From the IMG/VR virus record IMGVR_UViG_3300009184_000029, positions 158,830 through 222,829 of that record: a stretch of 64,000 bases of DNA; one strand, written 5' to 3'. The notes under the pieces are model-generated. The model saw only the letters and a program-made list of their open reading frames with translations. It had not been told where the DNA came from and made no database searches. This document shows, one piece after another, positions 1-8,390 of the stretch. The position numbers and the translations under genes are program-made. This DNA comes from a virus. Each line of letters starts with the position of its first letter. The first letter of the stretch is position 1.

Positions 1-2580
1 ACGCATAAACAGTATATGAAAAAGATATATCCTGAAATTTCAAATCAGGATGCGTTTGGGTTAATTGATTACTCTTCAATTGAAGAAATATTTTCAGTAT
101 TTACTAAGAATGATTTAGATATTTTTGAAACTGAGTTTTTAAAATTCTCATTACCTACTTTATCGTTAGATAATGTGGTAAGATTAAACAACTTCCAAAG
201 TTTGATGAGGTCATTTTTTGTTGTAAATCCTGGTGCGGTTAATGGGTTTAAAAATGATGATAACGGAATCAAGTCATTTGCTAACGCTCAATTCCCAACA
301 GTATTGAGTTATATTAAAAATTTCTTGGAAAAAACAATTGTTTTAAAACTTGGTAATTGTCATTCATTTAATAGAGATTTATTTAACACTTTTAATTTAA
401 ACAGAGCTGATGATATAGGTATTATAAAATATAATAGTTATTTTGCAAATACCCCAAATATACTACCTTATTATAATCAAACAACACTTTACCAAACAAT
501 TGCAACTAATAGTCCCGAAGCATGGAAAGCGTTTCAATTATATATAGGATTTAGTAGTATTTCTGAATTAGATTATGAATCTTATAACACTTCTTTCTTA
601 TTCGATTTCTTTGTACAGTTTGATGTTGAATTTACTGAAGAAAATGTAATTAAATTTGCACCACTTGTTAAATTATATGCAACTAGAAAAATAGAAAATT
701 CATCATTAATACCTAATGATTCGAATCAACATGTTAATTTATTTAAAGATTATATTACAACATTTTTCTCTAATTCATTGGATTTAAGTAAACAAATTTT
801 AAATGATACTTTAATTAGTGTTAGAAAAGGATTACCGAATGTTAATGTTGGTTCATTATCTGTACTTGAGACTGTGTATCAATCTAATCCTCAAAAAGTT
901 GAAATGTATGATAGATTTAAAAATTTAAATGATGGATGGATATCTGGTAGTGATTATTTAAATCCTGCTCATACATTGTTTGAGGATATTGTATTTTTCG
1001 ATAGAGCAGGTAGAAATATTGGGGCTGAAATATATTGTGATGTTAATCACGTTAAAAATATTTTATCGGGGGCTTTAAAGGAAAATCCTGTGTTTAGTAT
1101 TATACAAGAAATATTAAACCATGAAAATTTTTCTGTAACTCAAAACATGGCGTTTTGTAATTATTACGGAGTACAAAGACCCGGAGATAATATTAACCCA
1201 AAATTTGTTGGGACTTCAGATGTGGCAAACACTTTATTTGGTACTTTTACTACAATTGATACACAAGATACTACCGCTAAGATAATATGTGAGTTCAATG
1301 ACATGGACTCCAAATACATCGATACCCCAAATGACAACTATAAATTTTCAAACGATTCTTTTGATTTAATTAAAGTTGAAAATAATCCTTTAAGAGAAGA
1401 TATTACAAATAAAGCTGATTTTGCACTTTCAAGTAAAGTTGTTGGATTTGTTGTAGACTTTTCGAATCAAAATCAGAATGTGTTCAAAAATATGAACATA
1501 AGCTCAAGAACTGGAGGTAAAAATATTGTAACAGTTCAGAATCAATTGGACGTTATTGAAGCGTCATCAGGTAAGAAGAGTGCGTCACAAAGTGTCTCTT
1601 TATATAACTTCTACAAGGGACAATCATATGATGTCTCAGTCAGTGCTATGGGTAATGCTTTATTACAACCAAAAATGTTTTTTTATTTAAAGAATGTCCC
1701 ATTATTTAGAGGAACGTATCAAATTAATGAGGTAAGTCATTCTATAACTACAACATCTTTTGGGACCCAATTTACAGGTAGAAGAGTTCCTGTGTACTCA
1801 ATTAAAAAAATTACGGATTATCTACAAAGTTTAAAAATACAAGTTTTAGAAAAAATATTAAACGAAACTAAGAATGCTCAGGAAAAATCACAAGGTGCTG
1901 CTACAGTATATAGTGAAAGGGATAATAAGATTATTAACTTTAAAGGTGGTAAACGACCAACACAAAACCAAGCTTGTAAACCTAATGAAAAATACAATAC
2001 TTTCCAAACAGATACTCCGAAACAAACAACAACTTCAGTTAACGCTTTAATTAAAAAAATTGAACAAGTCTTCCCAAGACTAACCGATACGGCTTTAGCT
2101 GATTATCAAAAGAAAGTTACCGAAAACCAAAATCTTTGGTTTATAATATTCTCTATTGTATACGTTGCTAATTTACAAGAAGGTAAACTGAGTTCTTTTA
2201 ATAATAACTTTGGTAATATACCATTAGATACTGAATACGGAGGTGATTTAATGAAGTTACCCAAAAAGAAATTTATATGTTTAGAAAGTTTGGGAGGTGC
2301 GTCAACGGCTTATATGTCATTTGATACGATAGATAAAAATATTGAATTTATAGGTAAAAAATTACAATCAAGGTCAAACGACTTTACTTCTTTAGAAGTT
2401 AATGCAGTTTTAATTAAACAAATGACAACAATTTGGACTAACTATTGGCCTAATTTCGCAAATGACATGTACACCCAACTCAAACAAACTGACCCATATT
2501 CATTTAATGAATTAGAATTAAAAGTAAAAAAATCATTGAATTTGGCTAAAAGTAATTTTACACCATTACCTACATTTTAA
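1..2580 (+). CDS. Baseplate hub-like virion protein with C-terminal lysozyme-like domain (5' partial)
   Basis: The reading frame is open to the left edge: the five codons before the first ATG (position 16) carry no stop, and that ATG lacks the A-rich leader typical here, so the gene probably begins outside the window. Residues about 530-600 (counted from that ATG) resemble the end of gpD/hub-type baseplate proteins, with the pattern 'GNALLQPKMFF...FRGTYQINEVSHSI...F.T.F'. Residues about 680-830 look like a glucosaminidase/lysozyme-type fold, with a Glu in 'LQEGKL' followed by 'NNNFGNI' and a late aromatic-rich 'WTNYWPN'. A hub protein that locally digests peptidoglycan during injection would fit, as in T4 gp5. 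The hub assignment is family-level pattern recognition; the enzymatic role is inference. It is followed by small virion-like genes. Confidence 0.55.
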   Translation, partial: THKQYMKKIYPEISNQDAFGLIDYSSIEEIFSVFTKNDLDIFETEFLKFSLPTLSLDNVVRLNNFQSLMRSFFVVNPGAVNGFKNDDNGIKSFANAQFPTVLSYIKNFLEKTIVLKLGNCHSFNRDLFNTFNLNRADDIGIIKYNSYFANTPNILPYYNQTTLYQTIATNSPEAWKAFQLYIGFSSISELDYESYNTSFLFDFFVQFDVEFTEENVIKFAPLVKLYATRKIENSSLIPNDSNQHVNLFKDYITTFFSNSLDLSKQILNDTLISVRKGLPNVNVGSLSVLETVYQSNPQKVEMYDRFKNLNDGWISGSDYLNPAHTLFEDIVFFDRAGRNIGAEIYCDVNHVKNILSGALKENPVFSIIQEILNHENFSVTQNMAFCNYYGVQRPGDNINPKFVGTSDVANTLFGTFTTIDTQDTTAKIICEFNDMDSKYIDTPNDNYKFSNDSFDLIKVENNPLREDITNKADFALSSKVVGFVVDFSNQNQNVFKNMNISSRTGGKNIVTVQNQLDVIEASSGKKSASQSVSLYNFYKGQSYDVSVSAMGNALLQPKMFFYLKNVPLFRGTYQINEVSHSITTTSFGTQFTGRRVPVYSIKKITDYLQSLKIQVLEKILNETKNAQEKSQGAATVYSERDNKIINFKGGKRPTQNQACKPNEKYNTFQTDTPKQTTTSVNALIKKIEQVFPRLTDTALADYQKKVTENQNLWFIIFSIVYVANLQEGKLSSFNNNFGNIPLDTEYGGDLMKLPKKKFICLESLGGASTAYMSFDTIDKNIEFIGKKLQSRSNDFTSLEVNAVLIKQMTTIWTNYWPNFANDMYTQLKQTDPYSFNELELKVKKSLNLAKSNFTPLPTF

Positions 2581-2629
2581 TTACTTTTGAAATTTTATAA
2601 TAACATTGATATTTATATAAAAAAAAGTT

Positions 2630-2854
2630 ATGGACATTAAAACTGCAATTAATAATTATCTTGGTAAACAAGCAAGAATTACTGAAAAGGATAATGGTAA
2701 TGGATTTAAAGAAGTTTGTGATTTAGATACTGGAGATTGTTATACAGTAAGAATGAAAGATGGTCTTATTGAAAGAGTTGACAACACATATCAAACAAAC
2801 AAAAAAATAAAAGTAGAAACTAATAACGGATTTAAACAACTTCTAAATGGCTAA
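2630..2854 (+). CDS. Small hypothetical protein (74 aa)
   Basis: A 74-residue soluble, charged protein with no recognised family. The middle contains 'DLDTGDCYTVRMKDGLIERVDN', a short beta-hairpin-like stretch, followed by a Lys/Asn-rich tail. An A-rich leader (eight A, then gtt) precedes the ATG, which is the usual start context in this genome. It sits 49 bases after the hub-like gene and overlaps the next gene by 8 bases, so the two are probably co-transcribed and translationally coupled. Function unknown. Confidence 0.6.
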   Translation: MDIKTAINNYLGKQARITEKDNGNGFKEVCDLDTGDCYTVRMKDGLIERVDNTYQTNKKIKVETNNGFKQLLNG

Positions 2855-3506
2855 TAAAATATCTGAAAAAATATTGTCTGAATTGGCAAGACACAAAAGT
2901 ATTAATAATTACTTAATGGAACAACCTGTTCCACCACCGCCACCACCTCCACCCGCACCTGACGCTGGTGCTGTTCCACCACCACCTGCACCTGATGCCG
3001 CCGCACCTGCTCCTGCACCTGCACCTGCTGAAGATGCTAATAAAGTTGATGTTACTAAAGACCCAGATGTTGAAAAAATTGGTGACGAAAAAAGTAAAAA
3101 GAAAGACGATAAAGGTGATGAAGAAATTGAAGTCACAGATTTAGTTACATCTCAAAAAAATATTGAGGGGAAACAAGAAGAGTACTTTGAAAATTTATTT
3201 AAACAATTACAAGATTTAGAAAGTAGATTAACTGATATGGACTCAATCGTAAATAAATTAAACGATATTGAAGCTAAAATTGAAAAATATAGAGTTAAAA
3301 GTCCTGAAGAAAAATTGGAACTTAGAAGTATTGATTCTGCACCATTTAATCAAAAACTATCTCAATTCTTTCAAGATAAAGAAGAAGATTTAGAAGCAAC
3401 AGGGAAAGAGTATATTCTAACTTCTGATGAAGTTGAGGACTTTAGTCCTGATGAAATCAGAGGAAGTTTCACACAGGCTCCTGACCAAGAATTCAAAAAA
3501 TACTAA
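2847..3506 (+). CDS. Proline/alanine-rich coiled-coil protein (219 aa), probably virion-associated
   Basis: The N-terminal 25 residues are amphipathic ('ISEKILSELARHKSINNYLMEQ'-type). Residues about 27-62 form a low-complexity Pro/Ala tract with runs of Pro and repeated 'APAP'. Residues about 65-95 are Lys/Asp/Glu-rich, and residues about 105-150 are predicted coiled coil ('LFKQLQDLESRLTDMDSIVNKLNDIEAKI'). The acidic C-terminus carries 'SDEVEDFSPDEIRGSF'. This looks like an elongated structural or scaffold-type protein. No family is recognised. Its last bases are followed by the promoter of the SSB gene, so it ends a transcription unit. Confidence 0.6.
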   Translation: MANKISEKILSELARHKSINNYLMEQPVPPPPPPPPAPDAGAVPPPPAPDAAAPAPAPAPAEDANKVDVTKDPDVEKIGDEKSKKKDDKGDEEIEVTDLVTSQKNIEGKQEEYFENLFKQLQDLESRLTDMDSIVNKLNDIEAKIEKYRVKSPEEKLELRSIDSAPFNQKLSQFFQDKEEDLEATGKEYILTSDEVEDFSPDEIRGSFTQAPDQEFKKY

Positions 3507-3512
3507 TTAGTA

Positions 3513-3544
3513 TTTGACAAAAACGGCTGACACACTTACATTTG
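3513..3544 (+). promoter_or_regulatory. Bacteroidota-type promoter upstream of the gp32-like gene
   Basis: TTTG at 3513-3516 and a perfect TACATTTG (consensus TAnnTTTG) at 3537-3544 are separated by 20 bases. This matches the -33/-7 architecture of the Bacteroidota primary sigma factor. The gp32-like start codon follows 27 bases downstream, leaving room for a short A/T-rich leader. Seen in sequence; promoter activity is inferred. Confidence 0.65.
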
Positions 3545-3571
3545 TTTATTAACTATTAATTTATATATATC

Positions 3572-4414
3572 ATGGCGACAAATTCACTAGATGCTGTACT
3601 CGCTCAGTATGAAAAAGCGAAAAGTGGAGGAAACTCTACAAACAAAATGTCTCAAGAAGACAGAATGAAAAAATATTTTGCGGCGATATTGACGCAGAAT
3701 GAAACATCGGGACAGAAACGTCTTCGTATTTTACCAACCCCTGATGGGTCATCACCTTTTAAAGAGGTATGGTACCATGAGGTACAAGTTGAGGGTAAAT
3801 GGAATAAAATCTATGACCCAGGTAAAAACAATAACGAGCGTTCACCTTTGACTGAAATTCATGACGAATTGATGTCAACAGGTAAAGAGTCCGATAAGGA
3901 ACTTGCTAAATCTTACAAACCACGTAAATTCTACATCGTTAAGGTTATTGACCGAGATAACGAAGCGGATGGAGTGAAGTTTTGGAGATTTAAACACAAC
4001 TACAAGAACGAAGGTATTCTTGACAAAATCATTCCAATTTGGAAGGCTAAAGGTGATATTACTGACCCTGTTAATGGTCGTGATTTAATCATTGAGTTAG
4101 CTAAGGCTAAGACTCCAAAAGGAGCAACTTACACAGTTATTCAAACTGTAATGCATGATGACCCATCTCCTGTTCACACAGATGCGGAAACTGCTAAGAC
4201 ATGGACTGAAGACCCACTTACTTGGGCTGACGTTTACTCTAAAAAACCTGTTGAATATTTGGAAGCTATTGCTCGTGGAGAAACTCCAAGATGGTCTTCA
4301 GAATTAGGTAAATATGTTTACGGTGATGAGGCATCAGAAATGAGTGTTGGTGGAGGTATGACAATCTCTGACCCTCAGGCAGATGCTGAACCTGATGGTG
4401 ACTTACCATTCTAA
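3572..4414 (+). CDS. Single-stranded DNA-binding protein, T4 gp32-like
   Basis: Recognised as a gp32-type SSB by the core around residues 25-215 ('QKRLRILPTPDG...EVWYHEVQVEGKW...CP-less middle...KFYIVKVIDRDN...VKFWRFKHNY') and by its place directly before uvsX. It coats replication and recombination ssDNA and organises the phage replisome. At 280 aa it is a little shorter than T4 gp32 (about 300). It contains no cysteine, so the zinc site of T4 gp32 is absent. The C-terminus is acidic and ends in Asp-Leu-Pro-Phe, like the protein-interaction tip of bacterial SSB rather than the T4 gp32 tail. It has its own promoter upstream and a strong terminator downstream, consistent with high, independent expression. 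Confidence 0.88.
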   Translation: MATNSLDAVLAQYEKAKSGGNSTNKMSQEDRMKKYFAAILTQNETSGQKRLRILPTPDGSSPFKEVWYHEVQVEGKWNKIYDPGKNNNERSPLTEIHDELMSTGKESDKELAKSYKPRKFYIVKVIDRDNEADGVKFWRFKHNYKNEGILDKIIPIWKAKGDITDPVNGRDLIIELAKAKTPKGATYTVIQTVMHDDPSPVHTDAETAKTWTEDPLTWADVYSKKPVEYLEAIARGETPRWSSELGKYVYGDEASEMSVGGGMTISDPQADAEPDGDLPF

Positions 4415-4419
4415 TTTAT

Positions 4420-4460
4420 ATGGATGGACACTTGAATTGACAAAGTGTCCATCCATTCTT
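4420..4460 (+). terminator. Rho-independent terminator after the gp32-like gene
   Basis: A perfect 14-bp inverted repeat (4420-4433 with 4443-4456, arms ATGGATGGACACTT and its complement) with a 9-base loop lies 5 bases after the stop codon and is followed by a T-rich stretch (tcttattttta). T4 gene 32 is also followed by a terminator, so the arrangement fits a highly expressed single-gene transcript. Confidence 0.85.
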
Positions 4461-4495
4461 ATTTTTATACAAACAATTTAAACGAATAGACATTT

Positions 4496-5494
4496 ATGGC
4501 AATAAAGAAAAAAGAATTTTCATTAGATGCAATCAAAGACAAGTATTCTACAAAAACTAAATACAAAGACACGGAGTTCTATGAAGTCGATGAAGCTTTT
4601 CATAGTAGTTGCGGTTTACCTGGTCCTGCTTTGGGTAACATCAATATGTTCTTGGGGCACTCAAATTCTTCCAAAACGACGGCTCTTGTCAAAGCAGCTG
4701 TGTCTGCTCAGAAGAAGGGGCATTTGCCTGTTTTCATTATCACGGAAAAAAAATGGAGTTGGGACCATGCAGTTGAACTCGGTTTGGTGGCGGAGATAAC
4801 TGATGGTGAGTGGGACGGACAGTTCATATTCAACGATAACTTCGATTACATCGAACAAGTAACTGACTATATCAATGAATTATTGGATGAACAGGAAAAA
4901 GGTAATATCCCTTATTCTCTTTGTTTCCTTTGGGATTCAGTAGGTTCAGTACCTTGTAAGATGACATTTGATGGTAAAGGTGGTAAACAACACAATGCAT
5001 CTGTATTAGCTGATAAGATTGGTATGGGAATCCAAGCTCGTATTACTAAATCTCGTAAAGAAGATTATCCATATACAAATACAATGGTGGTAGTTAATCA
5101 ACCTTGGGTTGAGTTACCTGACAATCCATTCGGACAACCAACAATTAAAGCAAAAGGTGGTGAAGCTCTTTGGTTAGCATCGGCTCTTGTGTTTTTGTTT
5201 GGTAATCAGAAAAATGCGGGTATCAACCACATTACCGCAACTAAAAATGGTAGAACGGTATCTTACGCAATTAGAACTAAAATTTCTGTCCTAAAGAACC
5301 ACATTAATGGATTAGGATATAAAGATGGTAAGATTATTGCAACACCACAAGGGTATATTGCGGATACCAAAGAGGCTCTTGAGGAGTATAAAAAACAATA
5401 TTCACAATATTGGAACGCAATTCTTTCAGGTACTGGGGAAATTACCCTTGATGAATCTGAAGAAACTTTTGACAACGAAAACGAACCATTTTAA
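4496..5494 (+). CDS. uvsX: UvsX-like recombinase (RecA family)
   Basis: RecA/UvsX-family strand-exchange ATPase of the phage recombination-dependent replication pathway. The P-loop is at residues 54-62, 'GHSNSSKTT', with Lys60. The usual second Gly is replaced by Ser, as in T4 UvsX, whose loop is also non-canonical. A Walker B-like hydrophobic strand followed by Asp appears in 'SLCFLWDSVG', and the DNA-binding-loop region has 'NTMVVVNQPWVEL'. Length is 332 aa against about 390 for T4 UvsX. The C-terminus is acidic and ends in Glu-Pro-Phe, echoing the acidic -PF tip of the SSB encoded immediately upstream. The start follows an A/T-rich leader after the SSB terminator. Confidence 0.9.
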   Translation: MAIKKKEFSLDAIKDKYSTKTKYKDTEFYEVDEAFHSSCGLPGPALGNINMFLGHSNSSKTTALVKAAVSAQKKGHLPVFIITEKKWSWDHAVELGLVAEITDGEWDGQFIFNDNFDYIEQVTDYINELLDEQEKGNIPYSLCFLWDSVGSVPCKMTFDGKGGKQHNASVLADKIGMGIQARITKSRKEDYPYTNTMVVVNQPWVELPDNPFGQPTIKAKGGEALWLASALVFLFGNQKNAGINHITATKNGRTVSYAIRTKISVLKNHINGLGYKDGKIIATPQGYIADTKEALEEYKKQYSQYWNAILSGTGEITLDESEETFDNENEPF

Positions 5495-5503
5495 TTATTG
5501 TTC

Positions 5504-6499
5504 GTGAAAAAAACACTACTTGTCGACGGAAACAATTTGATGAAAATTGGATTTCACGGTCTGAAAGATTACTTTCATAACGGTGAACACATCGGAGCTT
5601 TGTATCACTTTATGAATACACTTCGTAAATTCATTGATGAACAAAACTTTGACAAGGTGGTAGTATTTTGGGATGGTGAAGACTCCACAAGTTTACGTGG
5701 GGTTCTTTACCCCAAATACAAACAAAATCGTAGATTAACAATGGAGGACTCAATCTTTATGTCCTACCTAAAACAAAAAAATCGTATTAAACAATATCTT
5801 GAGGAAGTTTACATTAGACAACTTGAGATAAGTGGTAGAGAAGCGGATGATTTAATCGCTCACTATTGTCATGTTTCCGAAAATGAACAGAAATTAATAT
5901 TTTCGTCAGATAGGGATTTAACCCAACTTATTTCTGAAAAGGTGTCAGTATATTCACCATCTATTAAAGCTACTTTTAAACATGGTGACAAGATTAAATT
6001 TGATGATTTTGAATTCCCTCATTACAATGTCAAAACATTAAAAATATTAACAGGTGATAAATCTGATAATATTGAGGGTATATACCTACTTGGTGAAAAA
6101 ACATTAGTAAAATTTTTTCCTGAGATACTTGAAAAAGAGGTAACTTATTCCGATATTTTAACAAGAGCTGAAGATTTATTAAAAGAACAAAAAGATAACC
6201 AAACTCTTAAAAATCTTCTAACAGGTAAAACAAAATCAGGTATATTTGAAAACGAATTTTTTGAAGTAAATGAGCAAATCGTTGATTTATCAAACCCACT
6301 CCTCAAAGACGAGGACAAAGAAGAGATTTCCCAAATTGTTAACGAAACATTAGAAGCCGAAGGTAGAAGTTATAAGAATATAATCCGTTATATGGTTGAG
6401 GACGGAATATTCAAATACCTACCTAAGGGTGACGATTCGTGGACATATTTTTTAAAACCGTTTATGAAACTAACAAGAAAAGAAAAACACAAAAAGTAA
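5504..6499 (+). CDS. rnh: 5'-3' exonuclease / RNase H (FEN-like, T4 Rnh type)
   Basis: Structure-specific 5' nuclease expected to remove RNA primers and flaps from Okazaki fragments. Metal-binding acidic residues are visible in family order: 'LLVDGNN' near residue 8, 'VVFWDGEDS' then 'YPKYKQNR', 'READDLIAHY', 'SSDRDLTQLI' and 'TGDKSDNIEG' (helix-hairpin-helix entry). The GTG at 5504 gives a natural start, MKKTLLVDGNN. A TTG two codons earlier (5498) is possible but rare. It lies 9 bases after uvsX, so it is in the same operon. Length of about 330 aa is close to T4 RNase H (305). Confidence 0.85.
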   Translation: MKKTLLVDGNNLMKIGFHGLKDYFHNGEHIGALYHFMNTLRKFIDEQNFDKVVVFWDGEDSTSLRGVLYPKYKQNRRLTMEDSIFMSYLKQKNRIKQYLEEVYIRQLEISGREADDLIAHYCHVSENEQKLIFSSDRDLTQLISEKVSVYSPSIKATFKHGDKIKFDDFEFPHYNVKTLKILTGDKSDNIEGIYLLGEKTLVKFFPEILEKEVTYSDILTRAEDLLKEQKDNQTLKNLLTGKTKSGIFENEFFEVNEQIVDLSNPLLKDEDKEEISQIVNETLEAEGRSYKNIIRYMVEDGIFKYLPKGDDSWTYFLKPFMKLTRKEKHKK

Positions 6500-6510
6500 A
6501 AAAAACAATT

Positions 6511-6966
6511 ATGAAAGAACAACAAGACATTACGAAATTAGAATTCTTAATGACAGTTAACGACAATTTTATTGTCCAAAGATTTTTCAACGTTAAAGAT
6601 TACAATTCAAAATCTTCAAAATCTGTTGAAGTTATCGACCTATTAAATAATTTGGTTGATAGCCTAAAAGATGATTTTAAGATGAAGACTGTAACATACA
6701 TGTTGGATAACCAGTATCAAATTTCAGAAGACCCTGAGATTCTTAACACGTCATTCACTGACGGTCCTGAAATGTTTAACATTTACATTAAGAATGGTGA
6801 CAATGTAATGATGCATTATGGGTTTGATGCTAAATTGTATCCACCTAAAATTAGATATACAGTAGATATTAGACCTTATCTAAAATCTTTGTTGAATGAC
6901 TTAACTTATGTTATGTCAAGAAAAAAATTAACACACGAAATGTTGGGGTATCAACTTGTTCGTTGA
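6511..6966 (+). CDS. Hypothetical protein between RNase H and helicase genes (151 aa)
   Basis: The frame is open further upstream, overlapping rnh, but the ATG at 6511 follows an A-rich leader 11 bases after the rnh stop and is the better start. The protein is soluble and mixed alpha/beta, with 'MTVNDNFIVQRFFNV' at the N-terminus and 'RYTVDIRPYLKSLLNDLTYVMSRKK' near the C-terminus. No family is recognised. Its position between a 5' nuclease and the replicative helicase suggests a replication accessory protein, but nothing in the sequence identifies it as the gp59 helicase loader. Confidence 0.6.
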   Translation: MKEQQDITKLEFLMTVNDNFIVQRFFNVKDYNSKSSKSVEVIDLLNNLVDSLKDDFKMKTVTYMLDNQYQISEDPEILNTSFTDGPEMFNIYIKNGDNVMMHYGFDAKLYPPKIRYTVDIRPYLKSLLNDLTYVMSRKKLTHEMLGYQLVR

Positions 6967-6991
6967 TATTTAATTAAAAAAGGGATTTATT

Positions 6992-8362
6992 ATGGCTGAC
7001 AAAAATTTTGAATATTTAGGAGACACTTTTCAATTACAATTACTTAATCAAATTGTAATTGATAAGGATTTCGCCCACTCTATTATCGAGGTAATGGAAC
7101 CGGGTTATTTTGAGAACAAGTACTATAAGTTATTTGTTCAAATGGTTAAAGAATATTATTCAAAATTTGAGCATACCCCTAGTTTCGACACACTCCAACA
7201 AAAAGCTAAAAGTGAAATTAGTCAAGAATTATTATTAAAGATAACCTTAGACACAATTAATGATATAAAAAACATATCTGATGATGGAAGTCAGTTTGTT
7301 CAAGAAAAGGCTCTTAAATTCTGTAAACAACAAGAATTACAGAAAGTTATGGATAAGGCCAAAAAAATAATTGAACATGGTGAATTTGAAAATTACGATA
7401 CTTTAGAGGAGATGGTTCGTGAAGCGTTACAAGTTGGTAATGTTGATAGAGGGACTGGGGATGTTTTTGAAAATTTGGATGATGTTTTAGCCGATGACTA
7501 TAGACACCCAATTCCAATGGGAATACCGGGTATTGATAACTTACTAAAAGGAGGACTTGCAAAAGGTGAAATTGGTGTGATATTGGCTCCAACAGGAGTT
7601 GGTAAATCAACACTAACTACAAAAATTGCGAATAACGCTTTTAATCTTGGGTTTAATGTGTTACAAATATTTTTTGAGGATAATTTTAAAATTATACAAA
7701 GAAAACATTTTACATGTTGGACAGGTATTGCACCTGACGACCTTGGAAATCATAAAGAAAAAGTGTTAGAGAAAGTTGCGGAGATTAAAGAAACAATGAC
7801 TAATAAGTTAATTATGAAGAAGTTACCTTCAGATACATTAACTATGGGTCAGATTAAAAATCAAATCCGTAAAATGATTGCTGATGGTATCCACGTTGAT
7901 ATGGTCATATTAGATTATATCGATTGTGTTACACCTGAAAAGGCTTTAGAAGATGAATGGAAATCTGAAGGTTCGGTTATGAGAGCGTTTGAGGCGATGT
8001 GTCATGAATTGAATATCGTTGGATGGACCGCAACACAGGGTAATAGAAGTTCAATATCATCAGATGTTGTAACAACTGACCAAATGGGTGGTTCAATTAA
8101 AAAGGCTCAAGTTGGTCACGTTATTATTACTGTGGCAAAATCATTACAACAAAAAGAGTTAAACCTTGCAACAATCGCGATTACAAAATCAAGGATTGGT
8201 AAAGATGGTGTTGTATTTGAGAATTGTAAATTTAACAATGAAATGTTAGAAATTGATACAGAAAGTACCACAACATTCTTAGGACTTGAAGAACAAAAAG
8301 AGGAGAGGAATCGAAATAGGATTAAGGAAATTATGGATAAAAGAAAACAACAACAAGTATAA
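6992..8362 (+). CDS. Replicative DNA helicase, DnaB/gp41-like
   Basis: Hexameric 5'-3' helicase that unwinds DNA at the phage fork with the primase. The N-terminal 150 residues look like the DnaB/gp41 helical domain ('FQLQLLNQIVIDKDFAHSI'). The RecA-like domain has Walker A 'APTGVGKST' at residues 199-207 (Lys205), Walker B-like 'VDMVILDYID' and the sensor region 'GWTATQGNRSS' followed by 'QMGGSIKKAQVGHVIITV'. Length of 456 aa matches T4 gp41 (475). It is in the replication operon, 25 bases after the preceding unknown gene and 28 bases before nrdB. Confidence 0.9.
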   Translation: MADKNFEYLGDTFQLQLLNQIVIDKDFAHSIIEVMEPGYFENKYYKLFVQMVKEYYSKFEHTPSFDTLQQKAKSEISQELLLKITLDTINDIKNISDDGSQFVQEKALKFCKQQELQKVMDKAKKIIEHGEFENYDTLEEMVREALQVGNVDRGTGDVFENLDDVLADDYRHPIPMGIPGIDNLLKGGLAKGEIGVILAPTGVGKSTLTTKIANNAFNLGFNVLQIFFEDNFKIIQRKHFTCWTGIAPDDLGNHKEKVLEKVAEIKETMTNKLIMKKLPSDTLTMGQIKNQIRKMIADGIHVDMVILDYIDCVTPEKALEDEWKSEGSVMRAFEAMCHELNIVGWTATQGNRSSISSDVVTTDQMGGSIKKAQVGHVIITVAKSLQQKELNLATIAITKSRIGKDGVVFENCKFNNEMLEIDTESTTTFLGLEEQKEERNRNRIKEIMDKRKQQQV

Positions 8363-8390
8363 TTATTAAAACAGAAACAGAAAAAAAATT

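Noticed and set aside
2909-3136. Minus-strand Gly/Ala/Ser-rich ORF
   Set aside because: Shadow of the proline/alanine-rich tract on the plus strand.
6439-6510. Extended N-terminus of the gene at 6511
   Set aside because: It overlaps the rnh coding end, is Lys/Thr-rich low complexity, and a well-placed ATG exists at 6511.
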